DNA from: Treponema sp.
Lineage (GTDB): Bacteria > Spirochaetota > Spirochaetia > Treponematales > Treponemataceae
Direction: 5' to 3'
NCBI GenBank assembly: GCA_017963165.1
Contig: JAGCTZ010000120.1
Coordinates: 1 to 64,000, forward strand
DNA length: 64,000 bases
The notes beneath the pieces are model-generated. The model was given only the letters and a program-made list of their open reading frames with translations. It was not told the origin of the DNA and searched no databases. This document shows positions 17,769 through 26,650 of this stretch, one piece after another (the stretch's first letter is position 1; every line of letters starts with the position of its first letter). The translations under genes were made by a program, and so were the position numbers.

Positions 17769-17912
17769 AAAAAATGCGGAGCGGGGTTCTGACTTTGCGG
17801 AGCGTTGAACGCAGGAAGTGCAGGGCTGCCGCAGGCAGGCCTGCACTTCGGAATAATTTCCTATCCGCGTTCTCGGCGGAGTCAAAGGCAGAAACCCGCG
17901 GGAGCATTTTTT
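17769..17912. terminator. Long structured hairpin element 2 (144 nt), terminator-like
   Basis: Arms: AAAAAATGC with GCATTTTTT, CGGGGTTCTGACTTTG with CAAAGGCAGAAACCCG, and GAACGC with GCGTTC. The inner stem is AGTGCAGG with CCTGCACT, capped by CTGCC-GCA-GGCAG. It begins 35 nt after the NodB-like gene and ends in T6 before the fusA promoter. The closing internal loop (GGAG opposite CGGGA between ATGC and GCAT) matches element 1 at 8804-8970; the other arms differ. Confidence 0.8.
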
Positions 17913-17934
17913 CCTTATTGATTCAATTCTTATA

Positions 17935-17963
17935 TTTTCAAATATTCATTTTTAGATTATAAT
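17935..17963 (+). promoter_or_regulatory. Promoter of the fusA-ydj-like operon
   Basis: TTTTCA (17935-17940), 17-nt spacer, TATAAT (17958-17963). A Shine-Dalgarno AAGGG follows at 17985-17989, before ATG 17998. Confidence 0.55.
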
Positions 17964-17997
17964 TATTTTATATTATTAAATTATAAGGGTATTTTTT

Positions 17998-20049
17998 ATG
18001 TCTCTAGACAAAATGCGAAACATCGGTATTATGGCGCATATCGATGCTGGAAAAACAACAACTACAGAAAGAATCTTATATTATACAGGAAAAATTCATA
18101 AAATCGGCGAAATTGATGATGGTCAGGCTACTATGGACTGGATGCAGCAGGAGCAGGAACGAGGAATTACTATCTGTTCTGCCGCAACAACAACTTACTG
18201 GCGCGATCATCAGATAAATATTATTGATACACCGGGACACGTAGACTTTACTGCAGAAGTTGAACGTTCTCTCCGTGTTCTTGATGGAGCTGTTGCAGTT
18301 ATCTGTGCAGTAGACGGAGTTCAGCCACAGACAGAAACTGTATGGAAGCAGGCCGATGAATTTTCAGTTCCTCGTCTATGTTTTATGAATAAAATGGACC
18401 GAATTGGTGCAGACTTTTTTGGTTCTATGGATGACGTTGCCCAGAAGTTTGGTGTAGAAACTCTTGCACTTCAAATTCCAATTGGCGAAGGTCCTGATTT
18501 TGAAGGCGTAATTGACCTTTTAAATATGAAAGAGCTCCGCTGGTCTGCAGAAGATGAAGGCGAAACAATTACTCAAAGCGAAATTGATCCATCACGTTTA
18601 GATAAAGCAAACGAATGGCGCGAAAAGCTTGTAGAAACTGTTGCCGGAGCAGATGATGCTCTTATGGAGCTTTATCTTGACGGAAAAGAAATTACAACAG
18701 AACAGCTTAAGGCTGCAATCCGTAAGGGTACAATCAGCCGCTCTTATGTTCCATTTGTAATGGGAAGTGCCCGCCACAATCAGGGAGTGCAGCCTCTTAT
18801 AGATGCAATCGTAGATTACCTGCCTTGTCCAACAGATGTTCCACATGCAAAGGGACTTAAAATAAAAAAGGACCAGCAGGAAGAAATTGAAATTCCATGC
18901 GACCCGACAAAAATGCCGTTGGGACTTGTTTTCAAAATTCAGTATGACCGCGAAATGGGACCTCTGTGTTACGTAAGAATGTACTCGGGTAAGATTCCAA
19001 ACGGAACTCAAATCTATAATATTAATAAGAAAAAACGCGAGCGTGTAAATAGAATTCTTCGTATGCACGCAGATAAATCAGAACCAATTGACAGCCTTTC
19101 AGCCGGAGACATTGCAGTTTTCATCGGCTTAAAGTTTGCTCAGACTGGTGATACAGTCGGAACAGAAGCTTTTAATGTCCTTCTCGAACAGCCTGTTTTC
19201 CCACAGCCGGTTATTTCTGTTGCCCTTGAGCCGGAAAGCATGAGCGAAAAAGACAAGATGAATGAAACTCTAAAAATCCTTAGTCAGGAAGATCCGACCT
19301 TTACTTCTCACGAAGATGCAGAAACAGGTCAGCTTATCATAAGCGGAATGGGCGAGCTTCATCTTGATGTTCTTGTAACACGTATGCGCGATGATTTTGG
19401 CGTAAAATGTAATGTTGGTGCACCTCAGGTTACATATCGTGAATCTGTAAGTGGAACTGGCGAAGCAACAGAAGAATACAGCCGTGTTCTTGCAGGAAAA
19501 GAAAATACAGCCGGCCTTACAATTACAGTAGAAAAGCGTGAAAAGGGTACAGGCAACTCCTTTGAAATTACCTGCCGTCATGCAGAGCTTCCTGATGAAA
19601 TTGTTACAGCAATTGCAGAAGGCTTTAAGAACGCTCTTGATTCAGGTATAAACTATGGTTATCCATGTACAGAAGTTGGTGTAAAGGTAACTAATATTGT
19701 TTACAATGAATTAACTTCAACACCATTTGCTTTTGAAGCATGTGCTGCACAGGTTTTTGACAAGGCTTGTAATGCAGCCGGACCAGAAATCTTAGAGCCT
19801 GTAATGAATGTAGATATTTCCTGCCCTAAGGAATTTGTTGGACCAGCTTCAAGCCAGCTTAGTCAGCGTGGTGGAAGCATCATGGGACAGGATTCAAAGC
19901 CAACAGGTGATGTGATTCACGCACAGGCACCTATGGCAAATATGTTTGGATTTACAACAAACTTGCGTTCCGCCACACAAGGCCGCGCAAGCTTTAGTAT
20001 GGAGTTTAGCCACTTCCAGGTTAAGGTTGGTGGATTAGGAGGATATTAA
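17998..20049 (+). CDS. fusA: Elongation factor G (probable paralogue)
   Basis: 683 aa GTPase of ribosomal translocation or recycling. G1 is AHIDAGKTT, switch region QEQERGITI, G3 DTPGH and G4 NKMD; domains II-V follow, with the conserved GMGELHLDV in domain III and a GRASFSMEFSHF C-terminus. It is not next to rpsL, rpsG or tuf. It is instead followed, with a 1-nt stop/start overlap (TAATG), by an SPFH gene. Spirochaetes such as Borrelia have two EF-Gs that divide translocation and recycling; this locus suggests a second paralogue, but sequence alone does not tell me which activity it has. It has its own promoter and follows a long hairpin terminator. Confidence 0.93.
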   Translation: MSLDKMRNIGIMAHIDAGKTTTTERILYYTGKIHKIGEIDDGQATMDWMQQEQERGITICSAATTTYWRDHQINIIDTPGHVDFTAEVERSLRVLDGAVAVICAVDGVQPQTETVWKQADEFSVPRLCFMNKMDRIGADFFGSMDDVAQKFGVETLALQIPIGEGPDFEGVIDLLNMKELRWSAEDEGETITQSEIDPSRLDKANEWREKLVETVAGADDALMELYLDGKEITTEQLKAAIRKGTISRSYVPFVMGSARHNQGVQPLIDAIVDYLPCPTDVPHAKGLKIKKDQQEEIEIPCDPTKMPLGLVFKIQYDREMGPLCYVRMYSGKIPNGTQIYNINKKKRERVNRILRMHADKSEPIDSLSAGDIAVFIGLKFAQTGDTVGTEAFNVLLEQPVFPQPVISVALEPESMSEKDKMNETLKILSQEDPTFTSHEDAETGQLIISGMGELHLDVLVTRMRDDFGVKCNVGAPQVTYRESVSGTGEATEEYSRVLAGKENTAGLTITVEKREKGTGNSFEITCRHAELPDEIVTAIAEGFKNALDSGINYGYPCTEVGVKVTNIVYNELTSTPFAFEACAAQVFDKACNAAGPEILEPVMNVDISCPKEFVGPASSQLSQRGGSIMGQDSKPTGDVIHAQAPMANMFGFTTNLRSATQGRASFSMEFSHFQVKVGGLGGY

Positions 20050-21287
20050 TGGGACTTATTAAAGCTATATTTGGCGCAACAGGTGGTGTTCTTGCAGATC
20101 AGTGGAAGGAGTATTTTTACTGCGATGCTCTTCCTGCAAATGTAATCTGTAAAAAAGGACAGAAAAAAACAAGTGGTCGTTCAAGCAACACAAAGGGCGA
20201 TGAAAATATCATCACTCAGGGCTCTGTAATTGCAGTTGCGGATGGCCAGTGTATGCTTATTGTAGACCAGGGTAAGGTCGTAGATGTCTGTGCAGAGCCA
20301 GGCGAATATAAATACGATGCCTCTACAGAACCTTCTGTTTTTGCAGGCGGCTTTGGAAATGGTCTTATAGAATCCTTCAAAAATATAGGTAAGCGTTTTA
20401 CTTTTGGCGGCGAAGCTCCAAAGACACAGCGTGTTTATTATATAAATACAAAGGAAATCATGGGAAACAAATACGGCACACCTCAGCCGGTTCCTTTCCG
20501 CGTTGTAGATCAGCGTGCCGGAATTGATATTGATGTTTCTGTTTCCTGCTTTGGTGAATACAGCTATAGGGTAGTTGACCCGGTTGTTTTTTATACAAAT
20601 GTCTGCGGTAATATTGATGAAGAATTTGTACGCGAAAATCTGGAAGGTCAGCTTCGTTCAGAACTTCTTACAGCTTTGCAGCCTGCTTTTGCCCGTATTT
20701 CTGAGCAGGGAATCCGTTATTCTTATTTACCGGGACATACAACAGAGCTTGCAGATGCACTTAGAATAGAGCTTACTCAAAAATGGACAGAGCGTCGTGG
20801 TATTCAGATTCAGGTTGTAGGTGTTTCTTCAATCAAGGCAACCGAAGAAGATGAACAGATGCTCAAGGGACTTCAGCGCGATGCTGCATTTATGGATCCA
20901 ACAAGAGCCGCTGCTCACTTAGTTGGTGCTCAGGCAGAAGCAATGAAAACTGCTGCCGGAAATACAAATGGTGCTGCAATGGCATTTATGGGAATGGGAA
21001 TGGCTCAGCAGGCTGGTGGAGCAAGCGCACAAAATCTTTATCAGATGGGTGGCGCAAATGCACAGCAGGCTCAGACACAACAGGCTCCTGTTCAGCCACA
21101 AGCACAAGCTCAGACACAGGCTCCTGCCTCATGGACTTGTTCCTGCGGTGTAGTAAATACAGGAAAATTCTGTTCAGAATGCGGACAGCCAAAACCTTTA
21201 CCGGCTCAGTGGACCTGCTCTTGTGGTACAGTAAACAAAGGCAAGTTCTGCTCTGAATGTGGAAATCCTAGACCAGCAGGTGTGTAA
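20049..21287 (+). CDS. SPFH-domain protein with two C-terminal zinc ribbons (YdjI-like)
   Basis: 412 aa. The SPFH/band-7-like core spans about residues 45-300 (QGSVIAVADGQCMLIVDQGKV, then PFRVVDQRAGIDIDVSVSCFGEYSYRV in shorter pieces, and a long helical stretch). An Ala/Gln-rich tail leads to two zinc ribbons (WTCSCGVVNTGKFCSECG and WTCSCGTVNKGKFCSECG). This is the so-called virion-core-like SPFH family whose best known member is B. subtilis YdjI, which links PspA to the membrane. Very good Shine-Dalgarno (GGAGG), start overlapping the EF-G stop. With the next two genes it forms a YdjI-YdjG-YdjH-like set; no PspA gene is present here. Confidence 0.85.
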   Translation: MGLIKAIFGATGGVLADQWKEYFYCDALPANVICKKGQKKTSGRSSNTKGDENIITQGSVIAVADGQCMLIVDQGKVVDVCAEPGEYKYDASTEPSVFAGGFGNGLIESFKNIGKRFTFGGEAPKTQRVYYINTKEIMGNKYGTPQPVPFRVVDQRAGIDIDVSVSCFGEYSYRVVDPVVFYTNVCGNIDEEFVRENLEGQLRSELLTALQPAFARISEQGIRYSYLPGHTTELADALRIELTQKWTERRGIQIQVVGVSSIKATEEDEQMLKGLQRDAAFMDPTRAAAHLVGAQAEAMKTAAGNTNGAAMAFMGMGMAQQAGGASAQNLYQMGGANAQQAQTQQAPVQPQAQAQTQAPASWTCSCGVVNTGKFCSECGQPKPLPAQWTCSCGTVNKGKFCSECGNPRPAGV

Positions 21288-22369
21288 TGCCAAATACAAA
21301 TCAGAACGCAACAAATTATCAATGTCCTGCCTGTGGAGGTCCACTTCATTTTGTTGGTGCCTCGGGCAGGCTTGAATGCGATTACTGTGGAAGCTCTTAT
21401 TCTATAGAACAGATTGACAGTAAATATGGTCAGACAGCAGAGGGTGCAAAAGCCGCTCGTGAAAATGCTGCCGGTGAAAAGACTTCTCCAGAATTAAATA
21501 ATCTTTTTGAATATAACTGTCCTTCCTGTGGTGCACAGCTTTTTTGTGATGAAACAACAGCCGCAACAAGCTGCCCTTACTGTGGAAACAATCAGGTTCT
21601 TCATAGTCAGTTTAAGGGCGGAAAAATGCCGCAGAAAATCATTCCTTTTAAGGTTGAAAAAAACGCTGCAATCGCAGGACTTAAAAATCACTATAAAGGA
21701 AAAAGACTTCTCCCAAAAGTTTTTTCTGCTCAGAATCATATAGAAGAAGTTAAAGGTGTTTACGTTCCATTCTGGCTTTTTGACGGTCATGTAGATGTTC
21801 AGCTTGATATGAAAGCTACCCGTTCTGCAGTTCATTATACTTCTAAAGAAAAGGTCGTAACAACTTCTCATTATGATGTAACAAGAGGCGGTACCGTTAA
21901 GTTCGAAAAGATTTCTGTAGATGCCTCAAAAAAAATGGATGACGCACTTATGGACTCTATCGAGCCGTTTGATTACGAAGATCTGCGTGATTTTACCTCA
22001 TCTTATCTGCCGGGCTTCTTTGCCGAAATTTATGATGTTTCTACAGAAGAATGCTATGAACGAGCAAAAGTACGTGCCGAAAATACAGCAGTTAACGAAA
22101 TAAGAAACAGCGTGTCCGATTATGATACAGTTTCTATTCAGAATAAAAAGGTAAAGCTTACTAACGATAAGGTTACGTATGCGTTTATGCCTGTCTGGGT
22201 TTTGTCTACAAAATGGCGTGATCAAAACTACATCTTTGCCATGAACGGTCAGACCGGCAAAATGGTTGGTAACCTTCCCGTAGATAAGGGCTTGTTCTGG
22301 AAGTATTTCTTTGGCATTACTTTAGGTGTTGCAGCTGTAGTCGCTCCGCTTGTATATTTATTTTTCTAG
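21287..22369 (+). CDS. Membrane protein with two N-terminal zinc ribbons (YdjG-like)
   Basis: 360 aa. Zinc ribbon 1 is CPACGG...CDYCG (residues about 12-38) and zinc ribbon 2 is CPSCGA...CPYCG (about 78-100). A middle domain contains repeated references to a folded soluble module (YVPFWLFDGHVD, KVTYAFMPVWVLSTKW), and one C-terminal membrane helix ends the protein (FGITLGVAAVVAPLVYLFF). It overlaps the SPFH stop by 1 nt. In B. subtilis the equivalent YdjG works with YdjH to recruit YdjI; the same role is likely by synteny. Confidence 0.8.
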   Translation: MPNTNQNATNYQCPACGGPLHFVGASGRLECDYCGSSYSIEQIDSKYGQTAEGAKAARENAAGEKTSPELNNLFEYNCPSCGAQLFCDETTAATSCPYCGNNQVLHSQFKGGKMPQKIIPFKVEKNAAIAGLKNHYKGKRLLPKVFSAQNHIEEVKGVYVPFWLFDGHVDVQLDMKATRSAVHYTSKEKVVTTSHYDVTRGGTVKFEKISVDASKKMDDALMDSIEPFDYEDLRDFTSSYLPGFFAEIYDVSTEECYERAKVRAENTAVNEIRNSVSDYDTVSIQNKKVKLTNDKVTYAFMPVWVLSTKWRDQNYIFAMNGQTGKMVGNLPVDKGLFWKYFFGITLGVAAVVAPLVYLFF

Positions 22370-22379
22370 GAGGTACTAA

Positions 22380-23198
22380 ATGAAAAAACACTTTTTACTT
22401 TTTTCAATCATGTTTTTCTTTGTGACTTCTTTTATGTGGTCAGTTACCTCTGTTGTCCATGACGACTGTGGCCTTCTTTCAAATCAAGAGATTGCAGAAC
22501 TTCAGACAAGAGCAGAGCAAACTGCAGAAACCTATAACTGCGGAGTATACATCTATGTTGTAAAAGATATGGATGCCTTTTCTTTTGATTATGAAATCTA
22601 CGAAGATGCGTTTGGAATCGAAGCGTTTGCACAATATATTTTCTTTAATGAACTAAAAGGAACAGGCAGCACAGGAGATGGAATTCTTCTTATAATGAGC
22701 ATGAAGGAACGCGATTACGATATTATGGCTTATGGTGATTTTGGGAACTATGCCTTTACAGACTATGGCAAATCAAAGCTTGCAGATTCTTTCCTTGATT
22801 ATTTTGGTGACAATGAATGGTATCGCGGATTTTCTGCATATCTAAATCGCGTAGACAAATTCTTACAGGTTGCTTCACAGGGAAATCCCGTAGATATTGG
22901 CTCCGGCCGCATCAAAGAACATAATCTTCCTTTTTCAATTATAGTTGCACTTATTTTTGGAATGATAGTAGCACTTATCAGCTGTCATAACATGAAGAGA
23001 GGAATGAAGTCTGTTTATACAGCAAGAATTGCTTCCAATTTTATTGCAGAAAATGGAATTACAATTCCTTTGCAAAAAGATTTATTCTTGCGCAATACTG
23101 TTGTGCGAACACCACTTCAATCATCGTCTGGCGGTGGTGGCGGAGGAGGAACTCATATAAACAGTTCCGGCTCTTCTCATCACAGCGGAAAATTCTAG
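22380..23198 (+). CDS. TPM-domain membrane protein with Gly-rich tail (YdjH-like)
   Basis: 272 aa. Signal peptide (about 1-20), a TPM domain (about 24-150: VHDDCGLLSNQEIAELQ, GVYIYVVKDMD, GDGILLIMSMKERDY, GDFGNYAFTDYG), one membrane helix (about 182-202), a cytoplasmic part and a C-terminal tail with seven consecutive Gly followed by Ser/His. TPM domains occur in photosystem II repair factors and in bacterial membrane proteins of this type; enzymatic activity here is unproven. Shine-Dalgarno AGGAGG. It is third in the SPFH, zinc-ribbon, TPM order, so a shared membrane-stress complex is the best guess. Confidence 0.82.
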   Translation: MKKHFLLFSIMFFFVTSFMWSVTSVVHDDCGLLSNQEIAELQTRAEQTAETYNCGVYIYVVKDMDAFSFDYEIYEDAFGIEAFAQYIFFNELKGTGSTGDGILLIMSMKERDYDIMAYGDFGNYAFTDYGKSKLADSFLDYFGDNEWYRGFSAYLNRVDKFLQVASQGNPVDIGSGRIKEHNLPFSIIVALIFGMIVALISCHNMKRGMKSVYTARIASNFIAENGITIPLQKDLFLRNTVVRTPLQSSSGGGGGGGTHINSSGSSHHSGKF

Positions 23199-23228
23199 AA
23201 CTTTTTTGTGTTACGGGGTCAGTCATAA

Positions 23229-24026
23229 ATGTATGTAATTCCACAAGAATTCAAAAACTTCATTTCTCCTGACTGTAACCGTGCACAGTTTATTCAAGAT
23301 TATTTGAGCAATATCGGGCTGGAATGTCCGGTGCTCCAGATAGAAGGCAAAAATCATTTATATGTAAAATTTCCTCACCGACAGTATGACGGCATGTTCA
23401 AAATAAAAACGGTGCTTGCACATTATGACAGAATTGGTTGCGGGGCAAACGATAATTCTGCCGCTGTATTCTGTTTGCTTCAGTGGGCACAAAGCCTTGC
23501 CGCAATGCCTGGTTGTCACAATGTAAGACTTGTATTTACAGATGGCGAAGAGTTAGGTAGTGGTGGAGTAGAAGAGCAGGGAGCTTTTGCACTCGCAAAG
23601 GTTTTTAAGCGGTTAGGTATAACTAACGATGATGTTTTTGTTTTTGATTGCATGGGCCGTGGTGATGTTCCAATTCTTGCGCAGACCCAGCTTTCGGCAA
23701 AAGTTTCTTCAGATTTTGCAAAAGCTTTTAATGCATTGGAGCAGAGGGCGCAAAAGCTTATTCAGCAATCGGCGGGCGGCAAATGGTTCAGCCTTCCGTG
23801 CAGCTGGTCCGACAACGCAGGCTTTATAGCAAACGGCATTCCTGCTGTTGCCATAACAATGCTTCCATCATCCGAAGTAAACGAAGTGCTTTCCGGTGGC
23901 CGCCCGCTCTCCTGGCAGCTGCTTCATACACCACAGGATAATTTTGAATCACTTACATCAGTTTCTTTCGAAATCTTCTATAATATTCTAAATAATCTGG
24001 CACGGCAAAAGACACTAGCCATATAA
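23229..24026 (+). CDS. M28-like zinc aminopeptidase
   Basis: 265 aa, cytoplasmic (no signal peptide). Expected metal and catalytic residues are in place: H65-x-D67 (LAHYD), D75 (GANDNSA), E107/E108 (TDGEELGSGG), an Asp in FDCMGRGD, and a late His in LLHTPQDNF. This is the M28/M20-type di-zinc order, so an aminopeptidase or amide hydrolase is likely; substrate unknown. It follows the TPM gene after 30 nt and may share its transcript, although the Shine-Dalgarno is poor. Confidence 0.8.
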   Translation: MYVIPQEFKNFISPDCNRAQFIQDYLSNIGLECPVLQIEGKNHLYVKFPHRQYDGMFKIKTVLAHYDRIGCGANDNSAAVFCLLQWAQSLAAMPGCHNVRLVFTDGEELGSGGVEEQGAFALAKVFKRLGITNDDVFVFDCMGRGDVPILAQTQLSAKVSSDFAKAFNALEQRAQKLIQQSAGGKWFSLPCSWSDNAGFIANGIPAVAITMLPSSEVNEVLSGGRPLSWQLLHTPQDNFESLTSVSFEIFYNILNNLARQKTLAI

Positions 24027-24085
24027 AAAAATCTAATGTATAATAATTTTATATAAAAAAGCTTTTCGCAAAAGTGGTGGGGAAA

Positions 24086-25459
24086 ATGAAAAAAAATCTG
24101 TACAATCCTAACAAGGACGGTGTAAAAATCCGCAGCATAAATTTATCTATGGTAATTTTATGTTTTGTTTTATGCGCGGGAGTCTTTGTTTCAGCATTTC
24201 AATTAAAATCAAAATACAATGACATTATTAAAAATATGAATGAGTATGCCCGTAGTACAGAAGCGGTAAATGTTTTCCGTGATACTTCTGATTTTCTTAC
24301 TAATCAGGTAAGACTCTTTTTAATTCAACAGGACGAAAGCTACGCACAGAATTACTTTAAAGAATGCTTCGAAGCCAAAAACCGCGAAAAGTCTGTAAGT
24401 GTTATCAGCGGATTCCACCAGGGCGATGAAGTCCAGATGAATATGATTCTTGCATATCAGGAATCAAAGGATCTTGCAGAAACAGAAATGTATTCTATCG
24501 CACTTCTTTATAAAGCTCTTAATATTCCGGAAAAAATGTTTCCTTCCAAAATAAAAGATATTAAACTCTCGGCTGAAGATCTTGCACTTTCTGCTGAACA
24601 AAAGCTTGATAAAATAGAAGATTATTTATTTGGAATCGATTATCAGACATCAAAAGACAAAATCAATAGATATACAACAACAGTTTTAGATAGTGTTCTT
24701 TCTCAATATATAGAGCTTCAGACACTCGATAAAAACAGATTTTACCGTTTCCTTGTAATTCAGATTTGTACAATTATTGCGCTTTTCTTTGCTTCTGTTA
24801 CGCTGTTCCTTTCGATCCGTTTCCTTATTCTTCGTCCGATTAATTATGATATTAAGAGCATCCGTAATGAAAAAAAGATGCACGTGCTTGGTTCTTATGA
24901 AATGCGCCTTATTGCAAAAACCTATAATGCGCTTCGCGAAAAAGACGAAATCCGTGCATCTATGCTTAAGCACAAGGCAGAGCATGATCCACTTACAGGT
25001 CTTATAAACAGAGAAGCGTTTTCAAAAATCAAAGAAGTTCTTAGCGATACTTCTGAATCTATTGCTTATCTGATTATCGATATTGATTTGTTCAAAACTG
25101 TAAATGATAAATATGGTCATATTGTAGGCGACGAGGTTCTTAAACGAATTTCTTTAATTCTTACAGAACAGTTCCGTAATACTGATTATGTTGCAAGAAT
25201 TGGTGGTGATGAATTTGCAGTTATAATGACAAAGTTCGGCGATTCTCCTGAAGTAATAATTCAGCGCAAAATTGAAACAATAAATAAATCACTTCAAAAT
25301 ATTGGCAATGAACTTCCAAGCGTTTCTTTAAGTGTTGGTGTTGCAATTTCTTCTATGGGCTATAATGAACAGCTTGAAGAACAGGCAGACAAAGCCCTGT
25401 ATCACGTAAAGAAAGGCGGCCGCTGTAACTGTTCCTTCTATTCTGTTGAACAATCGTAA
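24086..25459 (+). CDS. Membrane-bound diguanylate cyclase
   Basis: 457 aa. TM1 (about 19-39), a roughly 180-residue helical extracytoplasmic sensor, TM2 (about 221-251), a HAMP-like linker and a GGDEF domain. The active-site motif GGDEF is at 373-377, and an inhibitory I-site RxxD (RNTD) precedes it by five residues, so it should make c-di-GMP from GTP and be feedback-inhibited. No EAL domain. The start is ATG 24086, with GGTGGGG just upstream; an in-frame GTG at 24074 is part of that region. In spirochaetes c-di-GMP controls motility and host interaction, so it may connect with the chemotaxis genes at 50761-55541, though that is inference. Confidence 0.93.
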   Translation: MKKNLYNPNKDGVKIRSINLSMVILCFVLCAGVFVSAFQLKSKYNDIIKNMNEYARSTEAVNVFRDTSDFLTNQVRLFLIQQDESYAQNYFKECFEAKNREKSVSVISGFHQGDEVQMNMILAYQESKDLAETEMYSIALLYKALNIPEKMFPSKIKDIKLSAEDLALSAEQKLDKIEDYLFGIDYQTSKDKINRYTTTVLDSVLSQYIELQTLDKNRFYRFLVIQICTIIALFFASVTLFLSIRFLILRPINYDIKSIRNEKKMHVLGSYEMRLIAKTYNALREKDEIRASMLKHKAEHDPLTGLINREAFSKIKEVLSDTSESIAYLIIDIDLFKTVNDKYGHIVGDEVLKRISLILTEQFRNTDYVARIGGDEFAVIMTKFGDSPEVIIQRKIETINKSLQNIGNELPSVSLSVGVAISSMGYNEQLEEQADKALYHVKKGGRCNCSFYSVEQS

Positions 25460-25473
25460 TTTAGTGTTATAAT
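25446..25473 (+). promoter_or_regulatory. Promoter of the TraB-like lipoprotein gene
   Basis: TTGAAC (25446-25451), 16-nt spacer, TATAAT (25468-25473). Predicted start of transcription is about 25480, giving a leader of about 95 nt that contains the whole repeat array at 25491-25558. Confidence 0.5.
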
Positions 25474-25490
25474 GAATATATGAGAAAATT

Positions 25491-25558
25491 GGGGTCCCTG
25501 AGCCATTGCACGGGGTCCCTGAGCCATTGCACGGGGTCCCTGAGCTTGTCGAAGGGCC
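25491..25558 (+). repeat. Dispersed palindrome with 21-nt half-unit array, copy 6
   Basis: Two tandem identical 21-nt half-units (GGGGTCCCTGAGC plus CATTGCAC), then a full unit (GGGGTCCCT, loop GAGCTTGTCG, AAGGGCC). It lies in the 5' leader of the TraB-like gene. Confidence 0.88.
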
Positions 25559-25575
25559 TCATAAAGGATTTCACC

Positions 25576-26568
25576 ATGAAAAAATTTTTTTCTATATTCA
25601 TTTTAACTTTTCTAATCCTTATCACCGCCTGTAAATCTGCAAAAACCACAGAACAGGATTTTTTCGATTTTACAGAACCACAAACTCAAACAGAACAAGT
25701 CCAGAAGCAGGGTTATGAGCTTATAAAGCATCCCGGAACAATGCTCTGGGAAATTGACGGCTATACACAAAATGGCGAACCGACAAAGGTTTATTTTCTT
25801 GGAACATATCATGCAGGCGACGGACGAATTGACGCTTATCCCGAATGTGTTGCCGCAGCCCTTGAAGAATCAGACCGTTTCTGCTGCGAAATTTCAAGTG
25901 ATGAATGGGCAGCACTTCCCGATATGATGAACAACCTTACAATGCAAAGCTTTTTAAAAGATTTTTCGCATACACTTATTGATGACCTTTCGCAGGAAGA
26001 AATTTCTCTTATTTCAAAATATATAGATTCACAGACATTTGCTTCTCTTGTTTGCTTTGAACCTTGGGTTGTAAATAATTACCTTCAGTCAATTGTCATG
26101 ATGGCTTCGGGATTAGATCCTCAAAAAGCTTATGACATAATGATTATGAATGATATTCTTACAAATCGCCCGGGAACCAAAATTGACGGACTTGATGATG
26201 TTCAGGTTCAGCTTGATCTTACAGCGTATGGTGACTGGAATACTCAGATGATAATGTTAAGGGATACACTTGCCGATCTTGAAAAGCTTACAGAGGCAGT
26301 TCAGGAAATGACAGATCTTTATGAAATCTTCCTTACCGGTGATGAACAGCTTTTTGAAGAAATGTATTTTAAAGATATAAATACAGAAGTTCTTACTCAG
26401 CCTGTTTGCCGTGATTACATAAAAGCCCTTCTTGATGAACGCAATAAAAACTGGGCTCAGAAAGTGACTGACTACCTTGATATGCCGGGCACTACCTTTA
26501 TTTTTGCCGGCTGCGCCCATTTTGTAGGTCCAAATTCAGTTTTCTCATACCTTCCACAACTCCAATAA
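25576..26568 (+). CDS. TraB/GumN-like lipoprotein
   Basis: 330 aa. Lipoprotein signal with C19 in LITACK. The body has TraB/PrgY/GumN-type motifs: FLGTYHAGD (pattern GTxH) near the N-terminus, a conserved CEIS, and a C-terminal AGCAHFVGPNSVF (pattern GxxHxxG). Members of this family have been proposed to be metal-dependent peptidase-like proteins, and some bind pheromone peptides; function here is unknown. ATG 25576 follows AAAGGA at 7 nt and begins a proper signal peptide. A frame extension to ATG 25480 would add 32 residues translated from the repeat array and is judged less likely. Confidence 0.82.
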   Translation: MKKFFSIFILTFLILITACKSAKTTEQDFFDFTEPQTQTEQVQKQGYELIKHPGTMLWEIDGYTQNGEPTKVYFLGTYHAGDGRIDAYPECVAAALEESDRFCCEISSDEWAALPDMMNNLTMQSFLKDFSHTLIDDLSQEEISLISKYIDSQTFASLVCFEPWVVNNYLQSIVMMASGLDPQKAYDIMIMNDILTNRPGTKIDGLDDVQVQLDLTAYGDWNTQMIMLRDTLADLEKLTEAVQEMTDLYEIFLTGDEQLFEEMYFKDINTEVLTQPVCRDYIKALLDERNKNWAQKVTDYLDMPGTTFIFAGCAHFVGPNSVFSYLPQLQ

Positions 26569-26582
26569 TATCTAGTTTTTTC

Positions 26583-26612
26583 TTGCAAAAACATAATAAT
26601 GGGAGTTATAAT
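26583..26612 (+). promoter_or_regulatory. Promoter of the first lipoprotein operon
   Basis: TTGCAA (26583-26588), 18-nt spacer, TATAAT (26607-26612). A G-rich Shine-Dalgarno (GGGGG) precedes ATG 26651. Confidence 0.55.
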
Positions 26613-26650
26613 AAATTGGATTGTTTTTGTTTTTTATTTTGGGGGTTGGT

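Noticed and set aside
25491..25558. Possible CRISPR array
   Set aside because: Units are 21 nt with identical spacers and an inverted-repeat end; there are only two half-units and no cas genes.
25480..25575. N-terminal extension of the TraB-like lipoprotein through the repeat array
   Set aside because: It would place 32 repeat-encoded residues before a proper lipoprotein signal; ATG 25576 has a good ribosome site.
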